A stretch of DNA of 57,226 nt from Prorocentrum cordatum (GCA_963575745.1 CAUYUJ010017875.1:164642-221867); one strand, 5' to 3'. Shown: positions 23,601 to 34,645, counted from the stretch's first letter. Translations and numbers: made by a program. The notes: a model not told the origin generated them from the sequence alone.

Positions 23601-24338
23601 ATACACCTCAGAGTATTGGGGAAAAACCAGATCGAATAGATCAGCGAGTCGACGCGGGGGAAAGGATTCACGACCAGAGATAGCATAATAGCGTGCTTCA
23701 CCTTGACAGTGAAATTTGAAATCGCCAGCGATAAAAGCTGAGGACCTGGGAGAAGGAAGAAGTGCAGCACGCAGCTGGTAGAACTGTGCCCTGATCACTT
23801 GCTCAGGCTCGTCGGGGTCGGCGTGCACGCACGCAATATGGATGCACTCGGTCCTCGAAGCCAGAGTGAGAACTAGGATCCTGCCAGGCACAATCTCATG
23901 GGCGTGGGGGACCTGGAACCTTTCAGCAAACCGCCCCTGGACCATAATCAGGACACCTCCAGAGCCAGAGTTGGGGCAGAACGAACCCACACCACAGATT
24001 CCTTTGAAATCCCTTTGGAGCCCGTCGAGGTCCGCCTGCGCGCCGTGGGACTCCTGAATGCACACGATGGAGTGGACAGAGAGGAGACTAGACAACTGAC
24101 TGTACTTCTTCTGACTGCTACGGTGATCACTCCATTGAGACATGAACAATGATTGGGCATTCCAAGAGACAATGCTAAGAGCCGAGGCACAGGAGGGGAG
24201 GCAGAGGGCAGCTGCTGAGCTGCCTGGCGAAGGCGCAAAGGGCGCAGAGACAATTGAGGGGAAGGCGGCCTGGACCCCAATCACAGGCTGCAGCACAGAG
24301 GGGCTCACAGCATCTCGAGAAACTCGCTGGGGAGCGCC
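20629..24338 (-). pseudogene. LINE ORF2: APE-type endonuclease and reverse transcriptase, frameshifted
   Basis: The endonuclease domain (about 24176-23424) shows, in order, SWNAQ, IQES, VHADP, AGDFKFH, YARLDRIYSS and SDHAAV, the ordered motifs of the endonuclease/exonuclease/phosphatase family that nicks target DNA. The usual Asn of GDFN is Lys here. RT begins near 22660 (TPGPDGVPYGAW), has motif A FDFSNAFPSV near 22235, motif B KQGCPLSG at 22055-22034, and FADD at 21939-21950. A C-terminal Cys/His cluster (CVWGCC...HCASC) lies near 20905-20961. Three frame changes break it: an extra base in the C4 run at 22347-22350, a lost base between about 22075 and 22105, and a lost base in the G6 run at 21043-21048. 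No ATG exists between the ORF1 stop and the endonuclease, so translation may have depended on ORF1 readthrough or the stop is a mutation. Confidence 0.88.
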
Positions 24339-25217
24339 CTAGCGCCGGGTGGCGCCGAGCTGGTTGGTGGCGTCATCGACGATGGAGTCGACCTGAGACG
24401 CCTCAATGCCCCACTCCTTCAGCTCATCATAGCGCGGGAGGAACTGCTCAACGCCCATGCCACTGTGGGAGCACGATACGAGAGGCCATACTTCAGTCTC
24501 ATCCAGCACCATCATCTGGCCCTTGAAGCCGTTGACGGCGAGCTTGGTCTTGACGCCCCACAGAGGCGAGCGGACCAGCAGGTCTTTCAGGGGCTGGTAT
24601 ATATTCGAGAAGTTCTGCTGCCGAAGACGAACGGGAAGAGGGAGGTCACCACGACACCGAAGCGGCGTGACGCCTCCATTCTTTGGGTCACGCCAGGCCA
24701 TCTTACTCTCGTTGGCTGCGTGCATGAACTGCGTCGCTGTGGCCTCCGACGGGAACTGGATCTCATAGCTCTGAGAGACACCTTTGAATGTCGCTTCGGC
24801 ATCGCGCAGGAGAACTGGAAATCTCTGCCTCAGCTGGTCATAGTGAAGCTCACGTACCTTCGCCAATACAGGACGAGGCCATGTGCCGATGTACTTCTTC
24901 TTGGGGTTGCTGGGGCGATCTGGGGGCGCGCCGATCGGTCCACTTCTAGAGCCAGGAGGATGTTCACTCCCAGCGTGACTTGGAGCGGTCGAAGCGGCCG
25001 ACGAGGATGCACCTTGCTTCAGGTGGTCGATCTGCTTTTGCTGCTCGGTGAGCTGGTGCTGAATACTTTCTGCCGTGTAGTCAAGGCGCGAGGACAAGTT
25101 AATAATGGACTCCTCATGATGACCAAGCTTGTCCCACAATTTATGTTGTCCAGCCTGGAACTCCCCGACTATGGCGGTTGAGAAAGCCTCCATCATGGAC
25201 TCCATCTTTTTTAGCAT
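24339..25217 (-). CDS. LINE ORF1 protein, coiled coil plus RNA-binding-like domain
   Basis: The start at 25217 is the first ATG in any frame downstream of the spliced leader; the same frame is open far upstream, through the leader, only by chance. The 292-residue product begins MLKKMESMMEAF and has a coiled coil over about residues 1-70 with repeated hydrophobic heptads and a Q/K-rich end. A Ser/Ala/Pro linker follows, then a basic segment (PKKKYIGTWPRP). The C-terminal domain resembles the RRM-like/CTD fold of ORF1 proteins (FPVLLRDAEATFKG, YEIQFPSEATATQF). Such proteins coat the element RNA as trimers and act as chaperones. It ends in TAG at 24339-24341; the endonuclease frame follows in the same phase with no further stop. 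Function is inferred from position and architecture, not from a strong sequence signature. Confidence 0.72.
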   Translation of the reverse strand: MLKKMESMMEAFSTAIVGEFQAGQHKLWDKLGHHEESIINLSSRLDYTAESIQHQLTEQQKQIDHLKQGASSSAASTAPSHAGSEHPPGSRSGPIGAPPDRPSNPKKKYIGTWPRPVLAKVRELHYDQLRQRFPVLLRDAEATFKGVSQSYEIQFPSEATATQFMHAANESKMAWRDPKNGGVTPLRCRGDLPLPVRLRQQNFSNIYQPLKDLLVRSPLWGVKTKLAVNGFKGQMMVLDETEVWPLVSCSHSGMGVEQFLPRYDELKEWGIEASQVDSIVDDATNQLGATRR

Positions 25218-25531
25218 GGCTGACTGCGATAATGGCTCGGAACTTCGGCTCCGACGCTCGCTCGATGTAGATCTGGACCCGCCTCGGCGGGAGTGCCTGG
25301 TTCCGACTGGCAGGTGCCTCGGGCTGCCAGACGATTCACGTTGGGCACGGCGGCGACCCAGTGCGGCCGATGAACACAGGACTGCAGGGCAAGGTACAGT
25401 ACGCAAAATGCGTGTGTGGTCGAGAAAAAAGGAATGCGGAGGACCCCTGTCCAATGGGGCACTCTCCAGGGCCTCACTCGCGCGCGGCGGGCACAGGCCA
25501 CTTGAGACGGGGGGTGAGTTCCCGAAATGGC

Positions 25532-25582
25532 CTTGATCCAAAATGGCTTGAGCCAAAATGGCTTGAGCCAAAATGGCTACGG
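25532..25582 (-). other. Dinoflagellate spliced leader plus two relic leaders
   Basis: Minus strand: a complete 21-nt leader (25582-25562; starts CCGTAG, ends GGCTCAAG), then CCATTTTGGCTCAAG (25561-25547), then CCATTTTGGATCAAG (25546-25532). The known dinoflagellate leader has an internal AG after its first six bases. When an integrated leader is transcribed again, that AG can serve as the acceptor, leaving a 15-nt relic. The two 15-nt units match this exactly, the inner one with a single mismatch as expected for the oldest. A fourth, poorer match may follow (CCATTTCGG). This shows at least three rounds of trans-splicing and reinsertion. Confidence 0.95.
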
Positions 25583-25825
25583 AAGAGGAGGAGGAGGAGG
25601 AGGAGGAGGAGGACGGAGGATGGAGAACGGAGGACGGAGCAGGACAGCGGAAAGCAGAGGGCGCAGGCGCTGCGTCCTTGTTTTGGCGAGCCCGCTGATC
25701 TTGACCTCCCCGCCCCGCCGCCCCCCCCGTGCGCCCGCGGTGTCTCTGCTCGCGCCGCGCACAGGCTCGGCTCTCTTCGGCGCAGTCCTCGACATTCTCG
25801 CCCTCCTCGATCATCGGCCCTCGGT

Positions 25826-26018
25826 TCGGGGGCGCGCAGACACGGATTAGCGATGCATGGATTTCGCGCGCGGTCACCAAATCCATGAATCGGGGGAGGT
25901 GCCCTCCCCAAAATGCGGCAGGTGCCGCCTCGCTCGGCGGCAGAAATCTGCGATTTCCCATGAGAACGGGACCCGTCGCTACTCCACGCCCCTTTGATCC
26001 ATGTTTGCGATCGCCTGA
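25826..26018. mobile_element. MITE family D, copy 1
   Basis: About 193 bp that recurs at 52306-52501 in the same orientation. The ends carry an inverted CGCAAACATGGAT-like word (cleaner in copy 2). Inside, an inverted pair around a GCGCGC centre is partly decayed here. It lies 244 bp upstream of the LINE 5' end and accounts for a spurious N-terminal extension of the LINE ORF1 frame. Confidence 0.72.
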
Positions 26019-27530
26019 CCCGGTCCTCGATGCCCGACCTCCCGTATCCTCGGCCCTCGGTCGTTCCTTGCCGACGGCGGCGGCTCCTCCGACGCAGTTG
26101 GCCGCCGCGCATCGGAAGGGCCTCCCCTCTGCGCCCTCGCTCTCTCTGCCTCTCTCTCTCGCGCTCGCTCGCTCGCTCTCGCTCTCGCTCTCGCTCTCGC
26201 CCCCGTCGCTTGGTGTCCTTTTGGGGGGTCAGGGTCTGCTATGACACCCGTCGCGTCGGCGGGTCGAGGAAAAGCCCAGCGCAACGGGAAGGGAGGGGTG
26301 GGAGGGGTAGGATGTCAGATACGGCACAAGTGCACCCAGCTTGCCTTCCTCTCGCGCTCCCTTCCCGGCCCCCGTCGGTCCCCTGCAGATCTCCCCCCGA
26401 TCTCCTTCTGCACGGCCCCCTTTTGTCTCCCATGCCGCCCTGGACCCCCCCATTCCCTCCCCATGCACCCATCTCCCTCCACGAAGCCCACTCCCTTCCT
26501 CGCCGTGACCTCTCCTCTCCTCTCCTCGCTCCTCCGGTATCCTCCAAGGTCATCTTCTTCCCTTGCCGCCCCCCCTCCCCCCTGATCCTGCCAGACCCTG
26601 CCAGGCCTTCGGACAACAAAGTCTGCTCGGTTCGGTCGATCCCCCGCTATGGTGCAAAAAGCATGAAGTGATGATGGACCTCTACTCTTTATTTGGGCTC
26701 CCAACTTCGCGCTTCGCGCTGCTCGAAGCGCGAATTACTTCGCGCTCTCGCCCCGCCCCCCCAAAGGGAGAAAATTTGAAAAGGAGGACGAGGAGGAGGA
26801 GGAGAAGGACGAGGAGGAGGAGGAGGAGGAGGAGGAGGAGGAGGAGGAGCAGAAGGAACGAGGACCGCGAAGCACGAAGCGCGAATAGCTTCGCGCCCTC
26901 GTGGGAGCCCTGGTCTTCAGGGTGCGGCTCTGCCTCGCTCCATCGTGTGGCCCGTGCAAGTCCGTGGAGAGCCAATTTGCGCCAGCCCCACAGGGCCAGA
27001 GGCGTGGAGGCCGGTGCGGCAGCTGCCCGAGCCCCCCCCTGGCAAACACCCCCCCCTCAAGGGGCCGAAGCAAATACACACAAAATCCCAGGATTCCCCA
27101 TATTTTCCCATAGTTTCTGGATTCTCGTCCTCCCTCCACTTCCCCTATGTTCCCATATTCTCCTGGGAGTCGACGATGAATTGTGTCTCTGTGTGTTTTT
27201 CCCCTTCTGACCCTCGCCGGGACCCATGGGGGGGGAATGGCAGGTTCGGGGTGGTTTTGGAGGGGGTCCCCGTGAACGAGATCTGAGAATTTTGCTTCTC
27301 TTCTGCTCCCTCCTTCCCCCCTCCTCCCCCTGCTCCCCCTGCTGCCTGCCCGAGCAGCAATCTATGTATGACGATCGCACAGATGCCCGGGTGCCGGAGG
27401 CACAGGCCAAAATTTTCCCCCCGAGTTCTAGATTGGCACGGCCTTCGAGCCGATCGGGAGTAGCGTCGCTGGGGCGCCAAGGAACAAAATAAGACAAAAA
27501 AGACCTACAACTGCGCTTGAAAACCCTCTG
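26019..27530. other. Unique GC-rich spacer, no gene recognised
   Basis: Contains a CTCGCT/CTCTCG microsatellite at about 26145-26200, a GGA microsatellite at about 26790-26850, and two hairpins built on TTCGCGCTT: a 9-bp stem at about 26707-26735 and a GCGAAGC/GCTTCGC pair at about 26867-26898. Frames are long because of base composition but show no motif. Confidence 0.45.
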
Positions 27531-28400
27531 AACCCCCCCTCCGAGAGGGTTTTGCCCCCAGAACCCCTCCTGGAAAATCCCCCCACCACCCCCTCACAGA
27601 AGGGTTGGTTTTTTTTTCCTCCAGTTCCCCGCCTCAGGGCGAGTTTTTTGGGAGGTAAAGGGGTTGTCTGGTTTCCCACAACGGACCCCCCCCCTCAGAG
27701 GTTTTTGGAAGGGGTTCAGGAGGGAGTGGGGATTTGGACCCCCCCTGCAAAAGCGGTTCTTGGAAGGGTCAAGAAGGGTTTACGGAGGTGTTCGCCCCCG
27801 AACCCCCCCTCTGAGGGAATGTGTTTTGGGGGAGTTACGGGGGGTCGGAAGTTCTCCCCCACGGAACCCCCTCTCAGGGAACGTTTGTGGGGTTGGGGAG
27901 GGGGGCGGGAGGTTTTACCCCCAGAACCCCCCATCACATCAGGGGATGTTGTTGGAGGGGTTGGGGTGGAGGGGCGGTCCCCCCAGGAACTCCCCCTCAG
28001 CGGGGGGTGGGGGGGATCGAGGGGGGGAGATTTTCCCCCTTGGACCCGCCCTCAAGAGCCTCACGGTGAATTTTCGTGGAGGTTCGGAGGGGTAGGGGGT
28101 TCCCCCCCAAAGACCCCTTCTGATGTTGGGGGAGGGGTAAAAGGGACTGAAAGCTTCCCCCCGAACCCCGGGGGGGAAAGGCTTCCCCCCCGGACCCCCC
28201 TCCCTCGGGGAGGGTGTGGGGGGAGTACGCGGGTGGAGGTTTTGCACCCCAGAAACCCACTCAAGGGAAGGTGTTTGCAGGGTTAGAGGGGTTCAGAATT
28301 CTCCTTTCCGGAACCCCCACTCAGTGGGGGGGGTAGGGAACCCCGAAACACCCCAAAAAACAAAAACAAAACAAAAAAAAAAAAAAAAAAAAAAACCTTG
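27530..28400. repeat. Degenerate 55-67-bp G/C tandem array with A24 tract
   Basis: About thirteen loosely similar units, each with GAACCCCC(T)CT.AGGG, then a T/G-rich middle and a G-run ending in TTTT.CCCCC. Runs of C and runs of G alternate, so each unit can form a hairpin and G-quadruplexes. Near the right end an oligo(A) run (about 28374-28395, preceded by CAAAAACAAAAC) interrupts the array, and a further partial unit follows it. No coding signal. Confidence 0.75.
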
Positions 28401-28579
28401 AGGGAGGTAAAGGGGGGTTTTCCAAACGGAATTCTGGGAACTGCCACGCCCTACCAGAGGCGTGCTAAAATCCCCGGTAAGAGGTCACGATATTTCTAGT
28501 TCGCGCGCGGGGCGGCCCCTTGGGGCCCCCAGACAAAAAAAAAAAACCTGCCCAAAATCCCGGCCGTGTCGGAGTGAGG

Positions 28580-29220
28580 AATGCCAGAAGTCCTAGGCGC
28601 GGCCGTCAGTGCTCCCAGAGTGCCCCAGGAGCGCCCCCAGGAGGCGCCAAGTAGGGGGCAGCCCCACGGCTTCAGGCCAAGAGCGCGCCAAGATTGCCAC
28701 ACACATTGTCAAGACGGTCCCAGAGGCGCCGAAGACGGCCCAGAGAGCTCCACGAGGACCACAAGAGGGTCCCAAGAGGCACAAATCATTAATATTACCT
28801 TGCTTGTTGAAAGGCTTTAGCGCACCGCCTTTTCGGGCTTCTGGCCGCCCAGACAGCCCCAAGACGTCCCAGAGGAGCCCCAAGACAGTCTTAGAGGGCC
28901 CCAAAAGGGCGCCAGAGACCCGCAGAAGGAGCCCAAGAGGGAGAACCTGAACTGAGACTTCGAGCCCTTCCGCCTCAGATTGCCTCCGAGACTTCCAGAA
29001 GGCTCGCAAGAGACCCCCAGAAGCCCCCAAGAGGCCCCCAAGATGCCCCCGCGAGGCCCCACGAGGCTCGAAAAATGCCCACGCGAGCACGCAGGCCAGC
29101 GCCAACGATGATACGATGAGATCCGAACGGATCCCAAGACGGCCCAAGAGGGCCTCAAGGGGGGTCGAAGAGAGGACCAAGAGAGGGGACACCAACAGCC
29201 ATTTCGAGCCCTCTGCCCCG
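28580..29220. repeat. CCAAGAGG-type block with core
   Basis: Same family as the block at 7435: CCAAGAGG/CCAAGACGG words flanking a core at about 28775-28850 (CACAAATCATTAATATTACC, then CTTCTGGCCGCCC). The minus-strand frame stays open for about 350 codons with Gly/Leu/Ser/Trp-rich text. Confidence 0.7.
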
Positions 29221-29694
29221 AGACGCGCATGACTGCTCCCGCAACAATTCGAAGAACCTACCACCATCCGGACGCGCGGACAAACGCCCACGATGGAATA
29301 GTCTGGGCCAGCGAAATGGGCGAAACGATTTGAATAAACCGACTTACACGTGTAGCAGACCTGTCTAGAGGATAGAGGGGACGAGGGGATGAAGAGGAAG
29401 AGGTGGATGAGCAGGTAGACGAGGAGAGTAATGAGAGGGAAAGAGGGAGAAAGGGAAGCGACAAGGGCCGACGTACTGGAAGCCCTCCTAGCACTCAAAA
29501 CAGGAACAACAAACATCGTAAACATTAAATCTCGAAGATCCACGCGAAAGTCATAGAGCTGGACCCCTCTTCCCTGGCGCGCTTGGGGCGGCGCCGTAGG
29601 CGCCGCCAGGGGCACCGAAGGACGAACCAGAAAGTCCACGCGGACCATCGAAAGAGTCCTTGCAGTTGTCGGCTATTCGAACTCAGTCCCGATT

Positions 29695-29786
29695 CCTCCT
29701 CCTCCTCCTCCACATCATCGTCGTCGTCGCCGCCGTCGTCGTCATCATCGTCATCGTCGGACGTCGTCGTCGTCGTCACCCATCAC

Positions 29787-29827
<41 letters not shown>

Positions 29828-29914
29828 GCATCATCAGCATTAGAATCACCATCATCATGAACACATCGAAGTCGTCATCGTCGTCGTCATCGTCAACATC
29901 ATCATGATCATCAG

Positions 29915-29945
<31 letters not shown>

Positions 29946-30751
29946 GTCATCACCATCAGCAGCAGCATCGGCATTACAATCATCATCATCATCATCACCA
30001 TCATCATCATCAGCAGCATCACTATCACAATATTCATCATCATCACCATCATCATCAACAACATCAGCAGCATTATCAAAATCAGCATCATCATCAACAT
30101 CGTCACTATCACCAACATCTTCATAATCATTGTCATCGTCACCGTCTCACCGTCATCGTCTTCAATGGCAACATCATCGTCGTCATCAGTATTGTCATTA
30201 TCGCCATTGTTCTCGTCATCAACACCATCCTCATCATCCTTCACATCCTCAACATCGTCAGTCTCATCGCCGTCAGCATCACCATCGCCATCGCCTTCAC
30301 CATCACCATCACCATCACCATCATCAGCATCGTCATCGTCATCGGCATCATCATCATCATCATCATCATCCTCATCATCCTCATCATCATCGCTGCCAGA
30401 ATCGTCATCATCGTCTTCACGATCCGCGCGGGTACTCCTCTCCTCCTGGGCGGCCTTCATGCCCTTCTCTCCGTACTGCCCGTCGCGCATCTTCAGCCAG
30501 CCCTGGTGGCCCTGCCGACGGATGCCCGCCCAACGTGCGGGCGGGCTCGGGGTGTGATTGCCAGCAGGGGGCGCATCCTCTCACCTCGTCCACCTCCTGC
30601 CTCTCCGATGCTTCTCATCATCCCCTCCTCCATCTCCATCCTGCTCCATCCTCCTGCTCATCCTCTTCACCCCTATCCCCTTCCCATCGTCAGGTCATCG
30701 TCAGCATCACCAGCGTCACCACCGTAATCGTCATCACGACTCCACGCGACC

Positions 30752-30796
<45 letters not shown>

Positions 30797-30830
30797 ACAT
30801 CATCATCGTCATCATCATCATCATCATCAT

Positions 30831-30877
<47 letters not shown>

Positions 30878-31013
30878 CCGTCGTCATCATCATCATCATC
30901 AGCATCATCATCATCAGCATCAGCATCATCGTCAGCATCAGCATCAGCATCACCATCATCATCAGCAGCATCACCATCATAATCGTCGTCATCCTCATCG
31001 TCATCAGCACCAC

Positions 31014-31059
<46 letters not shown>

Positions 31060-32200
31060 GTCATCAACAGCATCATCATCATAACCAGCATCGGCAGCAG
31101 CATCATCGGCATCGTCATCAGCAGCGGCATCATCAGCATCGCCATCATCAGCATCACCATCAGCATCGTGATCGTCATCATCATCATCATCAGTATCATC
31201 ATCATCATCATCATCATCAGCATCATCATCATTGTCAGCATCATCAGACGCATCAGCACCAGCAGCATCATCAGCATCAGCATCATCAACATTAGCATCA
31301 GCATCAGCATCAGAATCAGCATCAGCATCAGCATGATCAGCGTTATCAGTATCATCAGCATCAGCAGCATCATCTTCACCATCGTCGTCGTCAACATCAG
31401 CATCATCATCATCAGCAGCAGCAGCATCATCAGCGTCATCACCGTCATCGGCGTCATCGTCAGCCTCGTCATCAGCATCAGCATTATCATCATCATCCTC
31501 ATCATCATCATCAGCATCATCATCATCATCATCATCAGCATCATCAACATCGTCGGTGTCATCATCGCCATCAGCATCATCATCGTCATCGTCATCGTCA
31601 TCATCATCGGCAGCCTAATCGTCAGCATCACCATGCTCAGTATCAGCAGCAGCATCAACATCAGCAGCATCAGCAGCATCATCATCATCATCAGCATCAT
31701 CTTCATCATCATCCGCATCAGCATCAGCATCAGCATCAGCATCATCAGCACCATCAGCATCTATCACCAGCATCGTCATAACCAGCATCAGCAGCAGCAT
31801 CATCGTCATCGGTAGTGTCGTCGTCATCCTCCTCATCATCATCATCAGCAGCATCAGCATCGTCATCATCAGCATCAGCAGAATCATCAATATCGCCATC
31901 ATCGGAGTCACCATGAACACCAGTAGCATCGTCATCATCTCAATCAACAATGGTATCACCATGATCAGCAGCAGCATCATCAGTCCGATCATCGTGATAA
32001 CCAACATCACAATCATCATCATAATCACCATCACGATCAGCATCACCATCAATATCATGCACAGTAGTATTCACAACACCGTCAACTTGAATGTCAACTT
32101 CAGCACCAACATCAACACTAGCCTCGACGTCAAAAATCAACATCAAGATCATCAACATCAGCTGTACCAGCATCAGCCATCAAATGTGTTCTTCGGTATC
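29695..32200 (+). repeat. CAT/CAG trinucleotide domain
   Basis: About 2.4 kb, interrupted by protein-like unique sequence at 30420-30690. CAT purity is highest at 30752-30880; CAG, GCA and CGT interruptions increase to the right and the array fades out in ATCAAC/GTCAAC text at 32060-32170. Confidence 0.92.
29855..30490 (-). CDS. Candidate exon: charged segment followed by acidic tail
   Basis: The minus-strand frame starts with ordinary-looking protein (MRDGQYGEKGMKAAQEER) and passes into a long Asp-rich tail encoded by the CAT domain, with Glu, Gly, Ser and Thr mixed in for about 100 residues before it becomes a Met-rich repeat. The frame is open upstream of the ATG with plausible text (WAGIRRQGHQGWLK). 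Acidic tails grown from triplet repeats are known in many eukaryotic proteins, so this could be a terminal exon; equally the charged segment could be chance. No family recognised. Confidence 0.25.
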
Positions 32201-32324
32201 GTCCTCGTCATCATCGCAATCCCGTGTTCCATAGTCCCCATAGCATCCTCCGAGTCCTCTTCCACCCCTCTTCATCATAGATTACTCCCCCTCGTCGCAG
32301 TACCAGACGCGCAGGGATGAAGGG

Positions 32325-32500
32325 TGTCACATGTTCACACTGTGGCTCTAGCACGAGCGCCGCGCACTGTCGTCTTAAAAGTTTCTAGCAACTATTCAAA
32401 GATGGGGGCAGCCAGATTTGAAATTATGCCTCTCGCTGTAGCGCCACGCACGTCCGTCGTAAACGCATGCAGCCGTTACCACTCCGTCGAATGTTCGGAT
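32325..32500 (+). repeat. Dispersed repeat G, two 84-bp units only
   Basis: Two units with a spacing of 84 bp (GCGCC.CGCAC at 32357 and 32441). They match the first part of the longer copies at 34198-34645 and 50060-50660. The translation shares VALA.AP.T with the minus-strand copy. Confidence 0.7.
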
Positions 32501-34197
32501 CCTAGCTCCTCGCATGCCTGAAAGTTAGAAGAATGCAGGACAATTCCATGTCATCTGGGGCTAACCCCTGCATTGCAGGCCCTGAGGGCGCCCATCCTTC
32601 AAGAGTGCGCTTAGAGTAGTGACAGTGAATACTCGTAGTGACTGGTGAGAAAGGGCTTGGGATGGGGGAGTGTACTGCAGCATCGTTGATGCATCCTGGG
32701 CGTACGCTGGTCCGCCTTCTCCTTCCCCACATCCTACTACACCTTCCACTCCTCCTCGCTCACTCTCCACTTGACCCTACTCGTGCAACCCCCTAGCCTC
32801 GTTTGGGTCAGTGCACCGTGAGCGGCTGACTTCAACGGTGTGCGACATGGTTGCTCAGCTCAGCCCGTCTGGCGCATAATGCCTGGCCCCTTCGCAGCCC
32901 TCTGCTGTGATTCTGCTTAAGGATGTGTTGGCGTGCCTGGCGTGCTTCTCGTGCCTGCCCTGCTCGGCCCGATCTGCTCGAAGGCTACCCGTGGCGTGGC
33001 ACGCCTGATCCCCCGGAACGGAGCCTCCCGCCGCAACCAGCTCCGCTGGACCTGCCCGTCTGCAGCCAGCGTGCTGCCACGAGGAACGCCGAGGGAGGGA
33101 GCGGACGGGGCTCGACGGGCCACCGCGAGCCTCAGCCAGGATAAGGTCCCCCGAACCAGCCAGATCAAAGAAACGACCCAAAAACTAGACATACATATGT
33201 CTATATATATATGTGTTTATACGTGTATATGTATAGAACAATCAAACAAACAGACAACAAATATCTCCTGAGGCCGAAGTGATCATTATTTCGGCGTGCC
33301 GACGGTAGCCTGGACCTGTATGCCTTCGCTGGTGTAGCATCCGTCTTTGCCCAAGCGCGCCTGATGCGTACCCAACTCTATCCCCAATATTTGGCCACCC
33401 TGATTAGCTAGGTCTGCTCGGAGAAGAACGTGAGCCACCTGGTTGAGCCCGACTGGCTTGCTCCTCGATGTACACAGTGGTCCAACATGCTAATCATACA
33501 TTGTAGTATACAACTTAGCCTAGAAAGAAAGCGTTATAAGCGAAGCAGGCAAGCTCCGACAATAGAGCACGTGGAATAGAGAAGTGGAGCGAACCCCCAA
33601 AAAACGGGCGAGCTGAGTGGCATCGAGAGCAAGAAGACTCGATTGGCGATCTGGGCCGGGCATTCGAGGTTACTCGACCAGACACACTGCGGAGCAGAAC
33701 ACACTGCGCCACGTGCAAACAGTCTTTCCTCCAGGCAAGTGAGTTCAATACGGTAACGATCTGCGGCATATGCATTACAAGCGCTACAAAGACAACCTGG
33801 CCTTGACGCCCACATGCGCGGCCTCGAGCACCTCGAGGTTGGCTGGGCGTATCCTCGGCCCGTCTCACATACTCTGCGCTTCCCCCGGCGACCAGCAACA
33901 CCCAACTGCCACTTCCTCTACATGTTACTCATTCAATCCCATCCACCTCATCCTCCTCCTCCGACTCCTCCTCCATCCTCACTCCTCAACCTCATGCTCA
34001 TCTACATCATCCGCCTGCTCCTCTTCGCCCACGCCCATCTCCTCCTCCTCCCCCTCCTCCTCCTCCTCCGCCTCCTCCTCATCCGCCTCCATCCCTATTC
34101 CATATAAACAACGCCTCCCTGTCGCGCCCCGAGACGGGTCGGTAGGGCGGGCTGGGCGTTTCGCTTGAGACGTCACCACCATGCATGACCCTGAAGC
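32501..34197. other. Unique spacer, no gene recognised
   Basis: Mixed-composition sequence. Contains a TATATG microsatellite at about 33190-33232 and a TCC/TCA tract at about 33950-34085. No frame shows a known motif. Confidence 0.5.
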
Positions 34198-34645
34198 TTG
34201 GAATTCCCAAGAGTTTCACGGATGGAGTGCGGGCCGTTTTCAAAATGTGTTTCCCGCCTTAGCGCCACGCACGTTCGCCTTCAAAGCTCGCAGGAGCTTC
34301 TGAGACGGAGGGCGGTTCCTTTTCAACATATGGCTCTCGCACAAAAGCGCCGCGCACATTCGTCAGAAGATTTACAGAACGGTCAAAGATTACCATGGCT
34401 GGCGTACGAGAAACGGTTATGTGGCACGATCCTGGACTGCGAGGGCGCGACAGTCACGTTGGCTCGCGGTGCGGACGTCCCAAAAAATTGTGTTATGGCA
34501 CAATTTCGGATCGTCAGGTCGCAACGATAACGTTGATTCGCGGCGTTGAAATCCGAGAAATGGTGCTTTGGAACGGTTGAAGATGGTCCGACGGTTGTCT
34601 TGCAACGGGGCTCTTCCCGCAGTGAAAATGGGCCTTGGAGGAGCC
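34198..34645 (+). repeat. Dispersed repeat G, long copy, coding-like
   Basis: Left part: two units of about 85 bp (GCGCC.CGCAC at 34262 and 34347). Right part: a non-repeated start PWL.Y..R..GTI and then tandem modules of the form GTI.D...ATVTL.RG.EVP. A frame of 110 codons (34198-34530) spans both parts, after which the module text continues in the other frames. The same order is found on the minus strand at 50060-50660 with conserved amino acids despite changed bases. Nothing like this was recognised by family; it may be a repeat-bearing gene family, a retroposed gene, or a mobile element. Confidence 0.65.

Larger units (their letters stand above)
20629..25582 (-). mobile_element. LINE retrotransposon with spliced-leader 5' end
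   Basis: The element reads on the minus strand in the order: spliced leader (25582-25532), 5' untranslated region of about 315 nt without any ATG, ORF1 (25217-24339), endonuclease and reverse transcriptase, and a C-terminal Cys/His cluster ending at 20629. The spliced leader at the extreme 5' end means the mRNA of this element was trans-spliced before it was copied, so 25582 is probably the true 5' end. The 3' end beyond 20629 is not defined: no poly(A) or target-site duplication was found. Coding is broken by one in-frame amber codon and three frameshifts, so this copy is likely dead unless some breaks are assembly errors. Confidence 0.9.

Noticed and set aside
24342-25961. Long ORF1 start at 25961
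   Set aside because: That frame runs back through the spliced leaders into MITE D. The first ATG after the leader is at 25217, so the upstream part is not in the mRNA.
28593-29648. 351-codon minus-strand frame rich in Gly, Leu, Ser, Trp
   Set aside because: The GLLGASWG text is the translation of CCAAGAGG-type repeats; equal frames stay open in other blocks because T is scarce on the plus strand.
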